Source: Clostridia bacterium
GTDB lineage: Bacteria > Bacillota > Clostridia > Christensenellales > Aristaeellaceae
Length of the DNA stretch: 37,330 bases
Direction of reading: 5' to 3'
Assembly (NCBI GenBank): GCA_030537395.1
Contig: JAUNMW010000009.1
Coordinates: 1-37,330, forward strand
Both the position numbers and the translations under genes were made by a program. Below are positions 27,545 to 36,673 of the stretch, one piece after another. Below the pieces are notes generated by a model. That model made no database searches. It saw only the letters and a program-made list of their open reading frames with translations, and was not told where the DNA came from. Numbering within the stretch: the stretch's first letter is position 1; each line of letters begins with the position of its first letter.

Positions 27545-28057
27545 TTACACCAATTCGATAATGACCATTTCGGCCGCGTCGCCGCGACGGGGACCCAGCT
27601 TATAGATGCGGGTGTAGCCGCCGGCGCAGTTCTTTTCCTGGTTGCGGGCACGATACTTGGGGCCATATTCACGGAACAGCTTTTCCACCACGGGATGCTT
27701 GTTGTCCTTGGTGCGTTCCTTGTATTCGGCCTTGCTTTCGTCGTCCTTCTGGGCTTCCTTGATATCATACAGGTAAGCCATCATCAGGCGGCGGGCATGC
27801 AGCTTGGAAGGCAGGTCGTTGGTGAAGGTCTGCTTCACGATCTGCTTCTTATCGTTGTAGAATTCTTTTTCGACCTCAACGGTCTGATCATACTCGCGGA
27901 TGGCGAGAGTGATCATTTTATCCACGATGCTGCGCACTTCCTTGGCCTTGGCTTCGGTGGTTTCGATGCGGCCGTACCACAGAAGATTGGTGGTCAGGTT
28001 CCGCAGCATCGCCTTGCGCTGGCTCGCAGTACGGCCCAGCTTGCGCTCTGTTGCCAT
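27545..28057 (-). CDS. rplQ: 50S ribosomal protein L17, with C-terminal extension
   Basis: The product is 170 aa. L17 binds 23S rRNA near the tunnel exit. The core is clear: [48 protein letters not shown] and a terminal [25 protein letters not shown]. Typical L17 is ~115-130 aa; here ~45 extra charged residues (about 85-145, [41 protein letters not shown] in part) lie between the two core parts. GGAGGAAATT precedes the start. It is the last gene of the operon, 15 bp after rpoA. Confidence 0.96.
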   Translation of the reverse strand: MATERKLGRTASQRKAMLRNLTTNLLWYGRIETTEAKAKEVRSIVDKMITLAIREYDQTVEVEKEFYNDKKQIVKQTFTNDLPSKLHARRLMMAYLYDIKEAQKDDESKAEYKERTKDNKHPVVEKLFREYGPKYRARNQEKNCAGGYTRIYKLGPRRGDAAEMVIIELV

Positions 28058-28072
28058 GGGAATTTCCTCCTA

Positions 28073-29020
28073 TCACTCTTCGGTCGGGCGCAGACCCAGG
28101 CCCAGTGCCTGCAGCTTCTGCTCGACTTCTTCAAGGCTCTTTTTGCCCAGATTCCGCACCTTCATCATGTCCTCCTGGTTCCGCTGAACCAGTTCGGCCA
28201 CGGTGTTGATTCCGGCGCGCTTCAGGCAGTTATAGGCACGGACGGAGAGATCCAGATCTTCGATGGTCATCTCCATCACCTTTTCCATCTTGTCGTCTTC
28301 GGGCTCAGAGGTGCTGATGGGCATCGTCTGATCGGTCAGACCCACAAAGAGGGAAAGCTGTTCGGTCAGAATGCGGGCAGACATGGCGATGGCTTCGTCA
28401 GGAGCCACGGAGCCGTCCGTCCACACTTCCAGCGTCAGCTTATCATAGTCCGTGATCTGGCCCACGCGGGTGTCCTCAACCACGTAATTGACTTTGCGGA
28501 TGGGGGTGTAGATAGAATCAATGGGAATGACGCCGATGGGCATCTGGGCCGTTTTGTTCTTATCGGAAGAAACATAGCCCCGGCCCCGATCCAGCGACAA
28601 CCACATATGCAGCTTGGCGCCTTCGCCCAAAGTGGCGATATGCAGATCGGGATTCACGATTTCCACTTCATCATCCACCCGGATATCCGCCGCGGTGAGT
28701 TCGCAGGGGCCCTGGGCGTTGATTTCAACCATCTTCACCTGGTCCGTGTAGAGCTTAAGCGCCAGCTCCTTCAGGTTCAGGATCAGTTCGGTTACATCTT
28801 CTTTCACGCCAGGCACGGTGGAAAATTCATGCTGAACGCCATCAATACTCACGCTGGTCACAGCGGCCCCGGGCAGAGAATTGATCAGCACCCGGCGCAG
28901 CGAGTTCCCCAGCGTATGGCCGAAGCCGCGTTCAAGCGGCTCGATCACGAACTTGCCGAACTTGTTGTTCGCTGCCATTTCGATACAATCGATGTGCGCT
29001 TTTTCGATTTCGACAATCAC
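28073..29020 (-). CDS. rpoA: RNA polymerase alpha subunit
   Basis: The product is 315 aa. The GTG at 29020 is preferred because it lies 9 nt after GGAGGG and gives [11 protein letters not shown], like other alpha starts; an in-frame TTG at 29029 abuts the ribosome site. The N-terminal assembly domain has [34 protein letters not shown]; the C-terminal domain (~245-315) has [23 protein letters not shown] and [12 protein letters not shown], which contacts UP elements and activators. Its place between rpsD and rplQ is standard. Confidence 0.98.
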   Translation of the reverse strand: MIVEIEKAHIDCIEMAANNKFGKFVIEPLERGFGHTLGNSLRRVLINSLPGAAVTSVSIDGVQHEFSTVPGVKEDVTELILNLKELALKLYTDQVKMVEINAQGPCELTAADIRVDDEVEIVNPDLHIATLGEGAKLHMWLSLDRGRGYVSSDKNKTAQMPIGVIPIDSIYTPIRKVNYVVEDTRVGQITDYDKLTLEVWTDGSVAPDEAIAMSARILTEQLSLFVGLTDQTMPISTSEPEDDKMEKVMEMTIEDLDLSVRAYNCLKRAGINTVAELVQRNQEDMMKVRNLGKKSLEEVEQKLQALGLGLRPTEE

Positions 29021-29081
29021 TGAGTCCAACCCTCCTCATCGATACGGTCGTATGGGACTGCATCATACGGACAGAACAGGA

Positions 29082-29678
29082 TCAGCGGCTATAGAATTCA
29101 ACGATCATGTTCTCCTGCACTTCGTAGTCAATGTCTTCCCGGGCGGGCAGCTCGTTGACCGTGCCAGTCAGGTTGGGAGCGTCGAAAGTCAGCCACTTGG
29201 GAGTGAGCACAGTGGTGCCTTCCCGCAGAGCCTTGAACATTTCGATCTGGGTGGACCGTTCACGCAGCGTGATCACATCGCCCTTCTTTACCTGATAAGA
29301 GGGGATATCCACCTTCTTGCCGTTCACGCGGATGTGGCCGTGCACGACCACCTGACGCGCCATGCGGCGGGTCTTGGCCAGACCCAGACGGTACACGATG
29401 TTGTCCAGGCGCAGCTCCAGCAGCTGCAGCATGTTTTCACCGGTAACGCCCTTCATGTTGGAAGCCTGGTCAAAGTAATGACGGAATTGCTTTTCCAGCA
29501 CGCCGTAAATAAATTTGACCTTCTGCTTTTCCTTCAGCTGAGCGCCATATTCGGAAACCTTCTTCCGACGGTTGCCGCCGGGATTCCGATTGGACTTTTT
29601 GTTGGCATAGCCCATAACGGCCGGAGAAATGTCAAGCGCGCGGCTTCTCCGAGCGATCGGCTGCTTATTGTTAGCCAT
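29082..29678 (-). CDS. rpsD: 30S ribosomal protein S4
   Basis: The product is 198 aa, normal length. An S4-type RNA-binding fold is seen at ~90-150 ([46 protein letters not shown]). The N-terminus ([15 protein letters not shown]) has no zinc-binding cysteines, so it is the C-minus form. S4 starts assembly of the 30S body and can autoregulate this operon in many bacteria. AAGGAGG lies upstream of the start. Confidence 0.97.
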   Translation of the reverse strand: MANNKQPIARRSRALDISPAVMGYANKKSNRNPGGNRRKKVSEYGAQLKEKQKVKFIYGVLEKQFRHYFDQASNMKGVTGENMLQLLELRLDNIVYRLGLAKTRRMARQVVVHGHIRVNGKKVDIPSYQVKKGDVITLRERSTQIEMFKALREGTTVLTPKWLTFDAPNLTGTVNELPAREDIDYEVQENMIVEFYSR

Positions 29679-29697
29679 TCTTGTATTCCTCCTTCAA

Positions 29698-30102
29698 TTA
29701 CACGCGGCGACGCTTGGGCGGACGGCAGCCATTGTGAGGAATGGGCGTCACGTCCTTGATCATGGTCACATCCAGACCGGCGGTCTGCAGGGCGCGGATG
29801 GCGGCTTCACGGCCGGAGCCGGGGCCCTTTACCAGCACGTCCACAGATTTCAGGCCGAATTCCTGGCTGGCCTTGGCAGCCGTTTCGGCGGCCATCTGAG
29901 CGGCGAAGGGGGTGGACTTCTTGTTGCCGCGGAAACCCATGCCGCCAGCGGAAGCCCAGGACAGGGCGTTGCCCTGCACGTCAGTGATGGTTACGATGGT
30001 GTTATTGAAGGAAGAACGGATGTGCGCTACGCCGCGCTCCACGAGCTTCTTCTCACGGCGCTTGCGCGAAACCTTCTTCAGCGCTGTTTTCTTAGGAGCC
30101 AT
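29698..30102 (-). CDS. rpsK: 30S ribosomal protein S11
   Basis: The product is 134 aa. Characteristic stretches are [47 protein letters not shown] and the end [16 protein letters not shown]. It forms part of the 30S platform. It lies 19 bp before rpsD and is separated from rpsM by an unusually long 243-bp gap. Confidence 0.97.
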   Translation of the reverse strand: MAPKKTALKKVSRKRREKKLVERGVAHIRSSFNNTIVTITDVQGNALSWASAGGMGFRGNKKSTPFAAQMAAETAAKASQEFGLKSVDVLVKGPGSGREAAIRALQTAGLDVTMIKDVTPIPHNGCRPPKRRRV

Positions 30103-30345
30103 TCTATATCCCTCCGAACCCCTTTCGGGGCGTCCTTTTGGATGAATTCGATTCCTTGGGAATCGGATGTTCTGTTGATTTGGCCCGCCGCGGAAGCTTT
30201 ATTCCCTCCGCCGGGGTCCTGTTTTGCCCAAGCAAAGCCAGCCGCTTTCCCGCCCGATTTCTCAGGCGCAGTTCCCCCATTCAGCACGGGCCGAACCGAA
30301 AGAACGATAATATGCGAAAAACAGCCCGCTTCCGATGAAGCAAAA
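30103..30345. other. Long intercistronic gap between rpsM and rpsK
   Basis: These genes are normally a few tens of bases apart. The 243 bp here contain short hairpins such as CCCCTTTCGGGG (30119-30130) and GATTCC/GGAATC around 30148-30164, but no gene, no clear promoter and no T-run terminator on the coding strand. Confidence 0.4.
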
Positions 30346-30717
30346 TCAGCTCTTCTTCTTGCCGCCTACAGTGCGCTTCGGGCCCTTCCGGGTGCGGGCG
30401 TTCTGCTTGGTGTTCTGTCCGCGAACGGGCAGGTTGCGACGATGGCGGACGCCGCGATAGCAGCCGATTTCCACCAGGCGCTTGATATTCAGGGAAACTT
30501 CGCGGCGCAGATCGCCCTCCACCTTCAGGTGATGTTCGATATATTCGCGCAGCTTGCTCACATCCGATTAACTCAGGTCCTTCACCCGGGTGTCGGGATT
30601 GACTTCGGTTACTTCGAGGATCTGCTTGCTTACCGTCGGGCCAATGCCGAAGATGTAGGTCAAGCCAACCTCGACGCGCTTTTCTCTCGGCAGGTCAACA
30701 CCCGCAATACGTGCCAT
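30346..30717 (-). pseudogene. rpsM: 30S ribosomal protein S13, interrupted by one in-frame TAA
   Basis: The frame from the ATG at 30717 (after GGAGGTG) gives a normal S13 start, [22 protein letters not shown].., up to RVKDLS, then TAA at 30570-30568 as codon 50, then continues in the same frame with [22 protein letters not shown] to the usual basic end [15 protein letters not shown]. Without the stop the protein would be 123 aa, the family norm. The stop takes the place of a residue that is usually Glu or Asp, so a single GAA to TAA change explains it. No frameshift or other decay is visible. A GTG at 30561 could restart the C-terminal 71 residues. A sequencing error is the simplest reading; see findings. 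Confidence 0.85.
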
Positions 30718-31096
30718 GTGTTGGTTACACCTCCAAATGATTCTGTGGTGGGAATGGAGCTTTTTCTTCGCAGGCCAAGGCGTAGATCTCTTGGCCCCGT
30801 CGGGAAAGAAGCCTCAGCGGTTCCGGCGGAGCGTTTCCGCCATCTCCTTCCGCCCGCAACCCAGGCGGAATACCGGTGACAGCTTGCATGGTCCCCAGCA
30901 ATGCTTCATTACCGGGGCAGCCGCCCATACAGGCATGTCTTCAAGTGATTGGGGTTCCTTCGCGGATGAATCCGCGTTTGTTGGGCCGTTTTCAGACCCG
31001 CGGGAACGCCGTCCCCGGCGTCCGATTCTCCGCATTGCTTTCGCTTTGCTTGCGCCCGGGCGTCCGGGACGGCGTTCCCATAGCTCCAAGGGTGGG
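30718..31096. other. 379-bp gap between rpmJ and rpsM with inverted repeats
   Basis: No gene is visible. It holds a perfect 14-bp inverted repeat, GGGAACGCCGTCCC (31002-31015) / GGGACGGCGTTCCC (31066-31079), and the hairpin CGCGGAT/ATCCGCG (30961-30976). rpmJ and rpsM are usually nearly adjacent, so this looks like inserted repeat DNA or a structured leader. Confidence 0.5.
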
Positions 31097-31210
31097 TTAG
31101 CCCTGGCGCTGCTTATGCTTGGGGTTTTCGCAGATAACCATCACGCGGCCCTTGCGCTTGATGATCTTGCACTTTTCGCAGATGGGTTTCACAGAAGGAC
31201 GGACTTTCAT
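31097..31210 (-). CDS. rpmJ: 50S ribosomal protein L36
   Basis: The product is 37 aa: [20 protein letters not shown], then [17 protein letters not shown]. The zinc ligands C11, C14, C27 and H32 are all present, so this is the zinc-containing (C-plus) form. GGAGGTAG lies before the start. It sits 25 bp after infA, the conserved order. Confidence 0.97.
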   Translation of the reverse strand: MKVRPSVKPICEKCKIIKRKGRVMVICENPKHKQRQG

Positions 31211-31235
31211 GGTGCTCTACCTCCTTAGGGTGGAA

Positions 31236-31457
31236 TCAATTCTTGCTGCGCCACGTGATGCGGCCGCGGGTCAAGTCGTAGGGGGAGAGTTCGATGGTGA
31301 CCTTATCTCCCGGATAAATGCGGATGAAGTTCATGCGCATCTTGCCGGAAATATGGGCCATGATGCGGTGCCCGTTGGGCAGTTCTACCTGGAACATGGC
31401 ATTGGGCAGCGCCTCAATGACCTTGCCCTCCATTTCGATGACATCGTCCTTGGACAA
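31236..31457 (-). CDS. infA: Translation initiation factor IF-1
   Basis: The product is 73 aa, a single S1-like OB fold: [63 protein letters not shown]. It blocks the ribosomal A site during initiation. The start is a TTG at 31457, about 10 nt after GGAGGG; no ATG fits the family's N-terminus. The rare start codon may lower expression. Confidence 0.96.
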   Translation of the reverse strand: MSKDDVIEMEGKVIEALPNAMFQVELPNGHRIMAHISGKMRMNFIRIYPGDKVTIELSPYDLTRGRITWRSKN

Positions 31458-31463
31458 AGCGGA

Positions 31464-31844
31464 TTAACCCTCCCTGTTTTCGTTGGGCATTTGGTCTGCC
31501 CTGGTCTTGTTTGCGATGGGAAAAAGTGCCTTGCGGATATCGCTGTCTTTCAATTGCCCTTTTGCCAACAAATCCATCAGCTCCGGGCATTCGATGGGAC
31601 AAGCGGTCAGATGCTTCCGTCTTTTCTTCTTCAGATGGTCCAGTTTCCGGGTGTCCCCGTCGCTCACCATCACGAAATCGGCATCCAACGTATATAATAC
31701 CACAAAGTACCTGCCTTTGTCACGCCCTTTTTTTGAAAAAACTACGTAACCGGGCAAAATTGGCGGTTTCACTGGTTTTTCCTGACCTCCCTTGGCAAAA
31801 TGGCCCTGATTTTGGGCTTCAAAGCGCTTTACGCAGTCTCCCAT
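31464..31844 (-). CDS. KOW-domain RNA-binding protein (L14e-like)
   Basis: The product is 126 aa. It contains ILPGYVVFSKKGRDKGRYFVVLYTLDADFVMVSDGDTRKL, a KOW motif like that of eukaryotic/archaeal L14e and L6e-type proteins, followed by a Lys/Arg patch (KKKRRKHL). Small KOW proteins between map and infA are common in Clostridia and are thought to bind RNA, perhaps the ribosome; the role is not established. The ATG lies within the last 16 bases of map, so the two are coupled. Residues 1-30 are unusual for the family, and a later start cannot be excluded. Confidence 0.85.
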   Translation of the reverse strand: MGDCVKRFEAQNQGHFAKGGQEKPVKPPILPGYVVFSKKGRDKGRYFVVLYTLDADFVMVSDGDTRKLDHLKKKRRKHLTACPIECPELMDLLAKGQLKDSDIRKALFPIANKTRADQMPNENREG

Positions 31845-32602
31845 GTAAAGCCCGGAAGCGTCAAAATCTCCGGAAGGCCCTTGGGCGTCACCGCGATGGT
31901 ATGTTCATAATGCGCCGCGGGGCTGTGATCATTGGTCACGATGGTCCAGCCGTCGCTGAGCTGATGCACCTGCCAGCGCCCCATGGTGATCATGGGCTCG
32001 ATACAGAACGTCATTCCAGGACGGATCCGGGAACCGTGGCCCGCAGGCCCGAAGTTCGGCACCGCGGGATCCTCATGCATCTCCTTGCCGATGCCGTGGC
32101 CGGTCAGATCCCGTACCACGCCCAGGCCATGGGCTTCCGCATGGGTTTGCACCGCGTTGCTCACATCGCCGATCCGGTTGCCGTTGATGGCCTGCCGCGC
32201 GCCCTTCCAGAAGCATTCTTCCGTGATGTCCAGCAGCCGCTGCTTTTCCGCGCTGATCTTGCCGATAGGCGCGCTGAAGCAGCTGTCCGCCTGCCATCCG
32301 TCCAGCGCCAGCGTCACGTCGATGGAGATGATGGAGCCTTCCTTTAATTCCACGTTCGCGGAAGGAATGCCATGCACCACTTCATCGTCGATGGAGGCGC
32401 AGATGGACGCCGGGTAGCCGCAGTATCCCAGCTCGGTGGGGATGCCGCCGCCTTTACGGATGTGTTCATCCACAAAGGCGTTCAGATCCATGGTGGTCAT
32501 GCCGGGACGAATAATCTCCCGGGTCGCGGCCAGCACGTCATGGAGCAAGTGTCCCGCGCTGCGCATTTTCGCCAGCTGAATGGGATTTTTGATGCTGATC
32601 AT
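31829..32602 (-). CDS. map: Methionine aminopeptidase, type I
   Basis: The product is 257 aa. It removes the initiator Met from nascent proteins. The five metal ligands are visible: two Asp in SIDVTLALDGWQADSCFS, His in LTGHGIG, Glu in TFCIEPMIT and Glu in HYEHTIAVT. The ATG at 32602 overlaps the adk stop (TAATG), so it is translated by coupling. It follows adk in the conserved order. Confidence 0.97.
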   Translation of the reverse strand: MISIKNPIQLAKMRSAGHLLHDVLAATREIIRPGMTTMDLNAFVDEHIRKGGGIPTELGYCGYPASICASIDDEVVHGIPSANVELKEGSIISIDVTLALDGWQADSCFSAPIGKISAEKQRLLDITEECFWKGARQAINGNRIGDVSNAVQTHAEAHGLGVVRDLTGHGIGKEMHEDPAVPNFGPAGHGSRIRPGMTFCIEPMITMGRWQVHQLSDGWTIVTNDHSPAAHYEHTIAVTPKGLPEILTLPGFTWETA

Positions 32603-33234
32603 TATTTCAGGCCCAGCGTTTCCCGCACTTTGGCGTAGTTTTCCTGCACGGTGGCGGCAGGGGGGCATTCCACAGTGCGCAGAATTCCCTTGTTCTGATA
32701 GTAATCAATCAAAGGGGCGGTCTGCGCGGCATACACCGTCAGGCGGTTCTGCACTGTTTCCGGCGCGTCGTCCTTGCGCTGCACCAGCTTTTCGCCGCAG
32801 TTCGCGCAGTCTTCCCGGCCGTTCAAGGTGCTTACATGATAGGTGGCGCCGCATTTCAGGCACACGCGCCGCCCGCTGAGGCGCTTGACGATCACTTCAT
32901 CGTCCAAAGCGATATTCAGCGCCACGTCGATGTGCGCGAACTGATCCAGCGCTTCGGCCTGCTTCACTGTCCGGGGGAACCCGTCCAGGATATAGCCGTT
33001 CTTGCAGTCATCCGCCTGCAAGCGGTCCTTCACGATACCGATCACCACTTCGTCGGGCACCAATTCGCCCGCTTCGATATACCGCTTGGCGCTCAGGCCC
33101 ATTTCGGTGCCCGCTTTCATCGCCTGGCGAAGCATATCGCCGGTGGAAATCTGGGGGATGCCCAGTTCGGTCATCAGCAGCTGCGCATGGGTGCCTTTAC
33201 CGGCGCCCGGAGGGCCCAGGAAAATCAGATTCAT
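32602..33234 (-). CDS. adk: Adenylate kinase, zinc-binding LID form
   Basis: The product is 210 aa; it interconverts ATP, ADP and AMP. The P-loop is GPPGAGKGTHA, the AMP site STGDMLRQA, then DGFPRTVKQA. The LID has four cysteines (CLKCGATYHV.. and CANCGEKL) that bind structural zinc, a Gram-positive trait. The ATG at 33234 lies 7 nt after AAAGGAGG. The frame is open 98 codons further upstream, but that part is only the tandem repeat and is not counted as coding. Confidence 0.97.
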   Translation of the reverse strand: MNLIFLGPPGAGKGTHAQLLMTELGIPQISTGDMLRQAMKAGTEMGLSAKRYIEAGELVPDEVVIGIVKDRLQADDCKNGYILDGFPRTVKQAEALDQFAHIDVALNIALDDEVIVKRLSGRRVCLKCGATYHVSTLNGREDCANCGEKLVQRKDDAPETVQNRLTVYAAQTAPLIDYYQNKGILRTVECPPAATVQENYAKVRETLGLK

Positions 33235-33264
33235 ACCAGCGCCTCCTTTGTAAGATTTTGTTCT

Positions 33265-33305
33265 GGGGGAAACCGCTCTTTGGAGGCCAAAGAGCGGTTT
33301 CCCCC
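33265..33305. repeat. Perfect 19-bp palindrome at the adk-proximal end of the repeats
   Basis: Arms 33265-33283 (GGGGGAAACCGCTCTTTGG) and 33287-33305 are exact complements around AGG. On the mRNA strand it would fold into a very stable hairpin about 30 nt before the adk start, with no T-run right after it. The other two repeat units keep only the inner 9-bp stem GCTCTTTGG/CCAAAGAGC. Confidence 0.75.
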
Positions 33306-33562
33306 AGGCCCCCTTCCGAGAAAGCCATAGGAAATTCTTTCGTTCTTTAACCTTCTTGAGCGAATTTGTGTCCATGCTCTTTGGAGGCCAAAGAGCGGTT
33401 TCCCCCAGGCCCCTTTTGAGAAAGCCATAGGAAATTCTTTCGTTCTTTAACCTTCTTGAGCGAATTTGTGTCCATGCTCTTTGGAGGCCAAAGAGCGGTT
33501 TCCCCCAGGCCCCTTTTGAGAAAGCCATAGGAAACTCTTTCGTTCTTTAACCTTCTTGAGCG
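33275..33562. repeat. Three tandem copies of a ~100-bp unit between secY and adk
   Basis: Units start at 33275, 33376 and 33476 (GCTCTTTGGAGGCC), periods 101 and 100 bp, with only a few differences between copies (for example CCCCCTTCCGAG versus CCCCTTTTGAG, and AAATTC versus AAACTC). The last unit ends at CTTGAGCG, 33562. Each unit carries the hairpin GCTCTTTGG/CCAAAGAGC. The period is not a multiple of three and readings shift frame, so this is not a protein repeat. It lies in a 520-bp gap in an otherwise tight operon. Confidence 0.85.
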
Positions 33563-33676
33563 TTTGTGCAGTGCTTTCAAGTTTTTATTCTATCGTAGAG
33601 GCGGATATCATCCGCCCGAACAAGCTAAAATTCAAACCTCAAGCTTCTGCGCAAAATAATCTTATAGACACAAGTT

Positions 33677-33726
33677 GGAATGCTGCCCCTGGTAAGGAGA
33701 ATGTCTCCCTGCCAGGGGTGCATTCC
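33677..33726 (-). other. Long imperfect hairpin after secY
   Basis: GGAATG (33677) pairs with CATTCC (33726), CCCCTGG with CCAGGGG, and AGGAGA with TCTCCCT. It lies 29 bp after the secY stop. It has no T-run, so it may be an mRNA-stabilising or processing structure rather than a terminator. A further hairpin, GGCGGAT/ATCCGCC, lies at 33601-33617. Confidence 0.5.
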
Positions 33727-33754
33727 TGAAATTCCATGGAATGATTTTTTTGAA

Positions 33755-35026
33755 TCAGCCCAGGAAACCTTTGTAATTGCGCATCACCAACTGGCTTTCC
33801 ACCTGGCGTACGGTTTCGATAGCCACGCTCACAGCGATCAGGATGGAAGAAGCGCCGAAGGGGATCGACACCTGCTGCCATACCGTCAGCAGAGAGGGAA
33901 TGGTGGACAGGATGGCCAGGAAGAGCGCGGCGAACAGGGTCAGGCGGTTGGAAGTCCGCTTGAGGTATTCCACGGTCTTGCTGCCGGTACGGATACCGGG
34001 GATATGACCGCCCTGCTGCTGGATGTTCTTGGCGATATCCTCAGGGTTGAAGGTGATGGAGGTGTAGAAGTAGCTGAACGCGATGATCAGCAGAGCGCAC
34101 ACCAGCATGTACCAGAAGGAGGTCTGGTTCATATGAGCCTGCCACCACTGATAAGCGCCGCTGTTGGTGCCGAACATAGCGAAGATGGTGCCCGGGAACG
34201 CCATGAAGGAGTAGGCGAAGATCAGGGGCAGCACGCCGACGCTCAGCAGCTTCAGCGGGATGTGGGTGCTCTGGCCGCCATACATTTTCCGGCCCACCAC
34301 GCGCTTGGCGTACTGGACGGGGATGCGGCGTTCGGCCATATCCACGTAAGTAACCACAACCAGGATCACCAGGGTAGCGATCAAGATGGTGGCCAGCTGG
34401 CCAACAGCCTGCATGCCGCCGCCGTTGAACACGTTCGTCGTGGCGGACACGATGCCGTTGAACAGGTTGGAAATGATGCCGGCAAAGATCAGCAGGGAAA
34501 TGCCGTTGCCGATACCATTCTTGGTGATCTTTTCACCGATCCACATCGCCAGGGCAGTACCGCCGGCCATGATGATACCGATGGAAACATAACCGAAGAA
34601 ATTCTTATAAGTAGATTTGATAGCGCCCAAACCGGCGATGATGCCGATGGCCTGCAGGGCGGCCAGACCCACGGTGACGTACCGGGTGATCCGGTTGATC
34701 TTCTGCTTGCCTTCTTCGCCGCCATCTTTCTGCAGCCGCTCCAGCGCCGGGATGGCGATGGTGAGCAGCTGCATGATGATGCTGGCGTTGATGTAGGGCG
34801 AAATACCCATGGCCATAATGGTCATCTGGCTGAAAGCATTACCGGTCATCATGTTGACCAGGCCCAGCATGTCATAATTGCTCATGGCACTCTGCACCTG
34901 GGCTACGTCGATACCGGGCGCGGGAATGACGCTGACCAAACGGAAGATCAGCAGCATGAAGAACGTGTAAAGCACCTTTTTACGGAGCTCCGGAACCCGC
35001 CAGACGTTACGCAGGGTTTCCAACAT
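33755..35026 (-). CDS. secY: Protein translocase subunit SecY
   Basis: The product is 423 aa. It forms the membrane channel for protein secretion. Ten membrane segments are evident; signatures include FRLVSVIPAPGID, MTIMAMGISPYINASIIMQLL, and GKxY-like MYGGQSTHIPLKLLSVGVLPLIFAYSF. The C-terminus ETVRQVESQLVMRNYKGFLG is the family end. It starts 2 bp after the rplO stop. Confidence 0.98.
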   Translation of the reverse strand: MLETLRNVWRVPELRKKVLYTFFMLLIFRLVSVIPAPGIDVAQVQSAMSNYDMLGLVNMMTGNAFSQMTIMAMGISPYINASIIMQLLTIAIPALERLQKDGGEEGKQKINRITRYVTVGLAALQAIGIIAGLGAIKSTYKNFFGYVSIGIIMAGGTALAMWIGEKITKNGIGNGISLLIFAGIISNLFNGIVSATTNVFNGGGMQAVGQLATILIATLVILVVVTYVDMAERRIPVQYAKRVVGRKMYGGQSTHIPLKLLSVGVLPLIFAYSFMAFPGTIFAMFGTNSGAYQWWQAHMNQTSFWYMLVCALLIIAFSYFYTSITFNPEDIAKNIQQQGGHIPGIRTGSKTVEYLKRTSNRLTLFAALFLAILSTIPSLLTVWQQVSIPFGASSILIAVSVAIETVRQVESQLVMRNYKGFLG

Positions 35027-35028
35027 CG

Positions 35029-35469
35029 TTACTTCACCTCAACTTTCCCGCCAATCGCTTCGATCTTCTGCTTCGCGGATTCGGTAACCTTATCCACGGA
35101 AACGGTGAGCTTTTTGGTCAGTTCGCCGCCGCCAAGCACCTTCACGCCGTCCAGTTCTTTTTTGATCAAACCGGCTTCGATCAGCGCTTCATTGGTGATC
35201 ACGGTGCCATCCTCAAACACGTTGAGGGCAGACACGTTCACGGTGGCGTATTCCTTCGAGAAGATATTGGTAAAGCCGCGCTTAGGAATACGGCGGGTCA
35301 AAGGCATCTGGCCGCCTTCAAATCCGGGGCGCTTGCCGCCGCCGGAACGGGCTTTGGCGCCTTTGTGGCCTTTACCGGAGGTTTTGCCCAGCTGAGAGCC
35401 TACGCCTCGACCAAGGCGCTTCGGGGCAGTCGTCGAGCCGATAGCCGGCTGCAACTCATGCAATTTCAT
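35029..35469 (-). CDS. rplO: 50S ribosomal protein L15
   Basis: The product is 146 aa. The basic glycine-rich start ([41 protein letters not shown]) and the globular end ([33 protein letters not shown]) are typical. It is encoded between rpmD and secY. Confidence 0.98.
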   Translation of the reverse strand: MKLHELQPAIGSTTAPKRLGRGVGSQLGKTSGKGHKGAKARSGGGKRPGFEGGQMPLTRRIPKRGFTNIFSKEYATVNVSALNVFEDGTVITNEALIEAGLIKKELDGVKVLGGGELTKKLTVSVDKVTESAKQKIEAIGGKVEVK

Positions 35470-35486
35470 GGGGGTGTCCTCCCTTA

Positions 35487-35669
35487 TTATTCGTTTACTT
35501 CTTCAACCTTGACCATGTGCTTCACACGGAAGATCTGGCCGCGGATGCAGGGGTTGTCTTCCTTGACCACAGTCTGGCCCACTTTATGCAGACCCAGAGC
35601 GGCCACGGTGTCCTTATGCACCTGGAGAGAGGCAATGGGGGATTTGATCAGAGTCACTTTCAGTTTCAT
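35487..35669 (-). CDS. rpmD: 50S ribosomal protein L30
   Basis: The product is 60 aa, normal size. [23 protein letters not shown], then [33 protein letters not shown] lies before the start. Confidence 0.97.
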   Translation of the reverse strand: MKLKVTLIKSPIASLQVHKDTVAALGLHKVGQTVVKEDNPCIRGQIFRVKHMVKVEEVNE

Positions 35670-35684
35670 CGTTTCTTATCCTCC

Positions 35685-36269
35685 TTAGCCCAGGATCTCT
35701 TCCACCGTCTTGCCGCGCATCTTGGCAACGGTTTCGGCGTTGCGCAGGCCCTTGAGGCCTTCCAGGGTGGCTTTCACGGTGTTGATGCGGTTGTTGGTGC
35801 CGAAGGTCTTGGTGCGGATATCCTTCACGCCGGCCAGTTCCAGCACAGCGCGGGCGCCGCCGCCGGCGATAACGCCAGCGCCTTCTTCGGCGGGCAGCAG
35901 CACCACTTTAGCGGTGCCGTACAGTCCGTCGATGGCATGGGGGATCGTGGTGCCTTCAAAGGGCACGTTGACCAGATGCTTCATGGCGGCTTCCTTGGCC
36001 TTGCGGATGGCTTCGGGCACTTCCTTGGCCTTGCCGATGGCGGCGCCAACCTGGCCCTTTTCGTTGCCGACCACTACCAGCGCGGCAAAGCGGAAATTCT
36101 TACCGCCCTTAACAACCTTCGTTACACGGTTGAGGGCGACCAGACGCTCTTTCCATTCGCTGACGGGCTCTTCGCGATCCCCTCGTTCCCGGCGATCCCG
36201 GCGCTCGAAGGGGCGATCCTGCCGATCGTTGGGACGATCATTCGCTCGATCGTTTTCGTTCATAGGCAT
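35685..36269 (-). CDS. rpsE: 30S ribosomal protein S5 with charged N-terminal extension
   Basis: The product is 194 aa. The core begins with [54 protein letters not shown] and includes [18 protein letters not shown]. The first ~36 residues are an Asn/Asp/Arg-rich repetitive extension ([20 protein letters not shown]) absent from E. coli S5. The first ATG is 9 nt after GGAGGG. S5 acts in translational accuracy. Confidence 0.97.
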   Translation of the reverse strand: MPMNENDRANDRPNDRQDRPFERRDRRERGDREEPVSEWKERLVALNRVTKVVKGGKNFRFAALVVVGNEKGQVGAAIGKAKEVPEAIRKAKEAAMKHLVNVPFEGTTIPHAIDGLYGTAKVVLLPAEEGAGVIAGGGARAVLELAGVKDIRTKTFGTNNRINTVKATLEGLKGLRNAETVAKMRGKTVEEILG

Positions 36270-36286
36270 GTTCTCTTTCCCTCCCC

Positions 36287-36655
36287 TTAGAAGTTCAGCC
36301 CGGCTTCACGGGCGGCGGCAGCCAAGGCGGCTACACGGCCGGTGTACAGATAACCGCCGCGATCGAACACGACATCCTTGATGCCGGCTGCGATGGCCCG
36401 TTCGGCTACCAGCTTGCCCACCAGCTGAGAAGCGCCGGTCTTGGTCTGTTCATCCAGCTGGCCCTTGATGGCGGGATCCAGGGTGGAGGCGGATACCAGG
36501 GTCACGCCCTTGGTATCGTCAATGACCTGCGCATAAATGGATTTGTTGCTGCGATACACGCACAGGCGCGGCATTTCGGGGGTGCCGCTGATCTTTTTGC
36601 GGACGCGGGCGTGACGGATCACGCGCACTTCATTACGGTCGCGCTTATTGAACAT
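36287..36655 (-). CDS. rplR: 50S ribosomal protein L18
   Basis: The product is 122 aa and binds 5S r[37 protein letters not shown], and the end [34 protein letters not shown]-like site precedes the start. Confidence 0.97.
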   Translation of the reverse strand: MFNKRDRNEVRVIRHARVRKKISGTPEMPRLCVYRSNKSIYAQVIDDTKGVTLVSASTLDPAIKGQLDEQTKTGASQLVGKLVAERAIAAGIKDVVFDRGGYLYTGRVAALAAAAREAGLNF

Positions 36656-36673
36656 TTGCGTTCACTCCCTTTC

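Noticed and set aside
30568..30570. Recoded stop codon (alternative genetic code)
   Set aside because: Many intact genes in the window end at TAA, and no suppressor or recoding element is visible.
33235..33528. 98-codon N-terminal extension of adenylate kinase
   Set aside because: It reads through the tandem DNA repeat in shifting frames, and the family start with a strong AAAGGAGG lies at 33234.
33275..33562. CRISPR array
   Set aside because: Only three units of ~100 bp without unique spacers, and no cas genes; it is a tandem repeat.
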